Positions 61,111 through 64,000 of a DNA stretch of 64,000 nt are shown piece after piece. The notes below the pieces were generated by a model, which was not told the origin of the DNA, did not search any database, and saw only the letters and a program-made list of their open reading frames with translations. Origin of the DNA: Streptomyces toyocaensis (GTDB taxonomy: Bacteria > Actinomycetota > Actinomycetes > Streptomycetales > Streptomycetaceae); assembly GCF_000725125.1 (NCBI RefSeq), contig NZ_JFCB01000008.1, forward strand, positions 62,001 to 126,000, in the 5' to 3' direction. The stretch's first letter is position 1. Each line of letters begins with the position of its first letter. The position numbers and the translations under genes are program-made.

Positions 61111-62202
61111 GTGTCATCCAGGCTTGAGGCCGAGCATCTGTTCAAGGTGTTCGGCAGACGACCGGACCAGGCGGTCGAACGACTGCGCCAGAAGAAGGCA
61201 GACCGGGAGGAGCTGCGCGCCGACGGCGTCACCGCGGCCGTCATCGACGCCTCGTTCACGGTGGAGCCGGGCGAGATCTTCGTCGTCATGGGCCTGTCCG
61301 GCTCGGGCAAGTCGACCCTCCTGCGGATGCTCAACGGCCTGCTGGAGCCGACCGCCGGACACGTGCGCTTCGACGGCCAGGACCTGACCGCGCTGTCCGA
61401 CCGGGAACTGCGCCAGGTCCGTTCCAGGAAGATCAGCATGGTCTTCCAGCACTTCGCGCTGTTCCCGCACCGCAGCGTCCGTGACAACGCTGCCTACGGC
61501 CTGGAAGTGCAGGGCGTGCCCCGCGCCGAGCGCGAACGCCGCGCCGACGAGGCGCTCGCCCTGTGCGGCCTGGCCGGCTGGGAGGCGTCGTGGCCCGACG
61601 AGCTGTCCGGCGGTATGCAGCAGCGCGTCGGCCTCGCCCGCGCGCTCGCCACCGACGCCGACCTGCTGCTGATGGACGAGTCCTTCAGCGCGCTCGACCC
61701 GCTGATCCGCCGGGACATGCAGGACCAGCTGATCGAACTGCAGAAGAAGCTGAAGAAGACGATCGTCTTCATCACCCACGACCTCAACGAGGCCATGCGT
61801 CTGGGCGATCGCATCGCGGTGATGCGCGACGGCCGCATCGTGCAGATCGGCACCGCGCGGGACATCCTGATCCGGCCCGCCAACGACTACGTCGCCTCGT
61901 TCACCCAGGACGTCGACCGCTCCCGCGTGCTCACCGCCGGCGCCGTGATGGACCGCGAGGTGCGCGGCGACGAGGCCGACTGCGGCTGCGAGACCGCCTC
62001 GCCCGACACACCGTTCACCGATCTGTGCGCGATCAGCGCCCGCGTGCCGCACCCCGTCGCGGTGCTCGACACGCAGGACGCGCTCGTCGGGGTCGTGCCC
62101 CGGCAGCGCCTCGTCGGCTTCCTCGGCGACGAGGAGTCCGACCCCGGGGTCTGCGACACCCCGCGCGACAAGGGCGGCGAGAAGGTGATGGCCCGTGCCT
62201 AG
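61111..62202 (+). CDS. Glycine betaine/proline-type ABC transporter ATPase
   Basis: 363 aa from GTG 61111 (AGAGG upstream). QAT-family ATPase: N-terminal LFKVFGRRPDQAVERL (about 9-25, the ProV signature), Walker A GLSGSGKST near 65, signature LSGGMQQR near 165 and Walker B LLLMDESFSALD near 187. A C-terminal CBS-like regulatory segment (about 275-355, with CGCE) may sense ionic strength. It powers uptake of betaine-like osmoprotectants. Its stop overlaps the start of the permease fusion by 8 nt. Confidence 0.93.
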   Translation: MSSRLEAEHLFKVFGRRPDQAVERLRQKKADREELRADGVTAAVIDASFTVEPGEIFVVMGLSGSGKSTLLRMLNGLLEPTAGHVRFDGQDLTALSDRELRQVRSRKISMVFQHFALFPHRSVRDNAAYGLEVQGVPRAERERRADEALALCGLAGWEASWPDELSGGMQQRVGLARALATDADLLLMDESFSALDPLIRRDMQDQLIELQKKLKKTIVFITHDLNEAMRLGDRIAVMRDGRIVQIGTARDILIRPANDYVASFTQDVDRSRVLTAGAVMDREVRGDEADCGCETASPDTPFTDLCAISARVPHPVAVLDTQDALVGVVPRQRLVGFLGDEESDPGVCDTPRDKGGEKVMARA

Positions 62203-64000
62203 GATCCCGCTCGGCGACTGGGTCAACAGCACCGTCGACTGGCTGCTCGCCAACGTCAGCTGGCTCTTCGACTTCTTCAAGGCCCTCTTCACCGGCGCCT
62301 ACGACGGCGTCAACGCCGTCCTCCAGGCCCCCGAACCGCTGATCCTCTGCGGCATCTTCGCGGTCGTCGCCTTCTGGCTGCGCGGCACCTTCGCCGGTGT
62401 CCTCACCTTCGTCGGCTTCGCCTTCCTGGACTCCCTCGAACTGTGGGAGGACTCGATGGTGACGCTTGCGCTGGTCATCGTCGCCACCGTCATCGCACTG
62501 GTCATATCGGTGCCCCTGGGCATCTGGGCGGCCCGCTCCGACCGGGTCAGCGCCGCCGTCCGGCCGGTCCTCGACTTCATGCAGACGCTGCCCGCGATGA
62601 TCTACCTCATCCCGGCGATCCTGTTCTTCGGCACCGGATCCGCCCCCGGCATCGTCGCCACCCTGATCTTCGCGCTCGCCCCGGGCGTGCGCATGACCGA
62701 GCTGGGCATCCGCCAGGTCGACAAGGAACTGGTCGAGGCCGCCGAGGCGTTCGGCACCACCCCCCGCGACACCCTGTTGCGCGTCCAGCTTCCGCTGGCC
62801 CTGCCGACGGTCATGGCGGGCGTCAACCAGGTCATCATGCTCGGCCTGTCCATGGCGGCGATCGCGGGCATGGTCGGTACCGGCGGCCTGGGCGGCGCGG
62901 TCATCGAGGCCATCGGCCAGCTGAACATCGGCCTCGGCGCCGAGTCCGGCATCGCGATCGTCATCCTGGCGATCTACCTGGACCGCATGACCAGCGCCCT
63001 GGGCACCCAGGTCTCCCCGCTCGGCCGGCGCGCCGCGGCCAAGGCACGCGCCGCCCAGGGGCTGAGGATCTGGTCCTACCGGCCCCGCCCGCAGGTCGCC
63101 GTGATCGGTGTCGTGGTCCTCGCGCTCGTCGCGGGTGGCATGGGACTGTTCGGCGGCGGATCCAGTGGTTCCGGCAGCACAGCCGACGGCGGGAGGGTCG
63201 GTGACGGCAAGAAGATCAGCATCGGCTACATCCCCTGGGACGAGGGCGTCGCCTCCACCTTCCTGTGGAAGGAGGTCCTCGAACAGCGCGGCTTCGAGGT
63301 GGAGGCCGAGCAGTTCGAGGCCGGCCCGCTCTACACCGCGCTCGCCCAGGGCAACGTCGACTTCCAGACGGACGCCTGGCTGCCCACCACCCACGAGGCG
63401 TACTGGAAGAAGTACGGCAAGCAGCTCGACGACCTCGGCTCCTGGTACGAGGAGACCTCGCTGGAGCTGACCGTGCCGGCGTACATGGAGGACGTCGACT
63501 CCCTGGAGGACCTGAAGGGCGAGGCGTCCACGTTCGGCGGGAAGATCACCGGCATCGAGGCCGGCGCCGGCATGATGGGCCTGCTGAAGGACAAGGTGCT
63601 GAAGGACTACGGCCTGGACGAGGAGTACGAGGTCGTCGACAGCTCCACGCCGGCGATGCTGGCCGAGCTCAAGCGCGCCTACAGCAAGAAGGAGCCGCTC
63701 GTCGTCACGCTCTGGTCGCCGCACTGGGCGTACAGCGACTACGACCTGAAGAAGCTGAAGGACCCCAAGGGCTCCTGGGGCGAGGGCGACGGAGTGCACA
63801 CCGTGTCGCGCAAGGGCTTCGCCGGTGACAACCCGCTCGTCGGGAAGTGGCTGAAGGACTTCTCGATGACCGAGAAGGAACTGACAGGCCTCGAGGCCGA
63901 GATCAACAAGGCCGGCAAGGGCAGGCAGCAGGACGCCGTCCGCGCCTGGCTCGAGGACAACCCGGGCGTCGTCGACCGGATCGCCCCGGTGGGGTCCGGC
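62195..64000 (+). CDS. ABC permease fused to a betaine-binding domain (partial, runs off the window)
   Basis: At least 602 codons from GTG 62195; no stop before the window end. The N-terminal half (about 1-300) is a ProW-type permease with about six helices and the EAA loop ELVEAAEAFGTTPRDTLLRVQLPLALPTVMAG near 183. After a last helix near 310 comes an extracellular ProX/OpuAC-type domain (about 335-602) with the betaine-cage aromatics in GYIPWDEG, DAWLPTTHEAYW and LWSPHWAY. With the upstream ATPase this makes a complete two-gene osmoprotectant importer. The window ends close to the expected C-terminus. Confidence 0.93.
   Translation, partial: MPRIPLGDWVNSTVDWLLANVSWLFDFFKALFTGAYDGVNAVLQAPEPLILCGIFAVVAFWLRGTFAGVLTFVGFAFLDSLELWEDSMVTLALVIVATVIALVISVPLGIWAARSDRVSAAVRPVLDFMQTLPAMIYLIPAILFFGTGSAPGIVATLIFALAPGVRMTELGIRQVDKELVEAAEAFGTTPRDTLLRVQLPLALPTVMAGVNQVIMLGLSMAAIAGMVGTGGLGGAVIEAIGQLNIGLGAESGIAIVILAIYLDRMTSALGTQVSPLGRRAAAKARAAQGLRIWSYRPRPQVAVIGVVVLALVAGGMGLFGGGSSGSGSTADGGRVGDGKKISIGYIPWDEGVASTFLWKEVLEQRGFEVEAEQFEAGPLYTALAQGNVDFQTDAWLPTTHEAYWKKYGKQLDDLGSWYEETSLELTVPAYMEDVDSLEDLKGEASTFGGKITGIEAGAGMMGLLKDKVLKDYGLDEEYEVVDSSTPAMLAELKRAYSKKEPLVVTLWSPHWAYSDYDLKKLKDPKGSWGEGDGVHTVSRKGFAGDNPLVGKWLKDFSMTEKELTGLEAEINKAGKGRQQDAVRAWLEDNPGVVDRIAPVGSG

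Overview
This window is a GC-rich actinobacterial chromosome segment that reads as Streptomyces. The protein sequences and gene order match the S. coelicolor chaplin C / mshC / gyl operon / metH / proteasome / tatAC / conservon 9 region (roughly SCO1674 down to SCO1620), here in the opposite orientation. That equivalence is from memory of the genome and was not searched. There are no tRNA or rRNA genes, no insertion sequences and no CRISPR arrays. Genes start with ATG, GTG or occasionally TTG, and many have a TANNNT box only 6-8 nt before the start codon, which suggests leaderless mRNAs.

Layout. 1-13 kb: a long cell-wall-anchored chaplin; two small conserved proteins; an aldo/keto reductase coupled to a RecD-like protein that has lost its ATPase motifs; an F420-type oxidoreductase; a ferritin-like protein; a CorA channel; and the mycothiol block (phosphomutase-like protein, DUF3090, SCO1664-family protein, mshC) followed convergently by parJ. 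13-18.5 kb: the glycerol regulon glpF-glpK-glpD with its IclR repressor gylR and matching operators. 18.7-27.5 kb: metH, a HAD phosphatase, two tandem orphan family-5 substrate-binding lipoproteins and an orphan LuxR-type response regulator. 27.5-32.5 kb: a RecB-type nuclease divergent from a site-2 protease, trmI, a secreted protein and a ferredoxin.

32.7-46.8 kb is the Pup-proteasome system: arc, dop, pup, an endonuclease VII-like remnant, prcB, prcA, then a repeat-rich 727-nt gap and a LacI/MFS cassette, then pafA, two FKBP isomerases and pafB-pafC. It continues into a zinc-ribbon protein, a one-helix membrane protein, tatA, tatC, a lipid kinase and the helicase helY. 53-57.6 kb is a complete conservon (sensor-like ATPase, roadblock protein, DUF742, GTPase, P450). 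57.6-64 kb holds a pseudouridine synthase, a small protein, a siderophore-interacting protein under an iron box, a 5'-3' exonuclease and an osmoprotectant ABC transporter; the permease/binding-protein fusion runs off the end.

The most interesting signal is regulatory. The window encodes PafB-PafC, the activator of the RecA/LexA-independent DNA-damage response of mycobacteria. It also carries close matches to that regulon's promoter (TTGTCRGTG-N8-TANNNT) before helY (perfect), the RecB-type nuclease, the 5'-3' exonuclease and, more weakly, pup. Other points worth a look are the RecD-like pseudo-helicase, a ~180-bp dispersed element present twice in opposite orientations, a 30-bp minisatellite beside the second copy, and a CYP157-type P450 without the EXXR motif.
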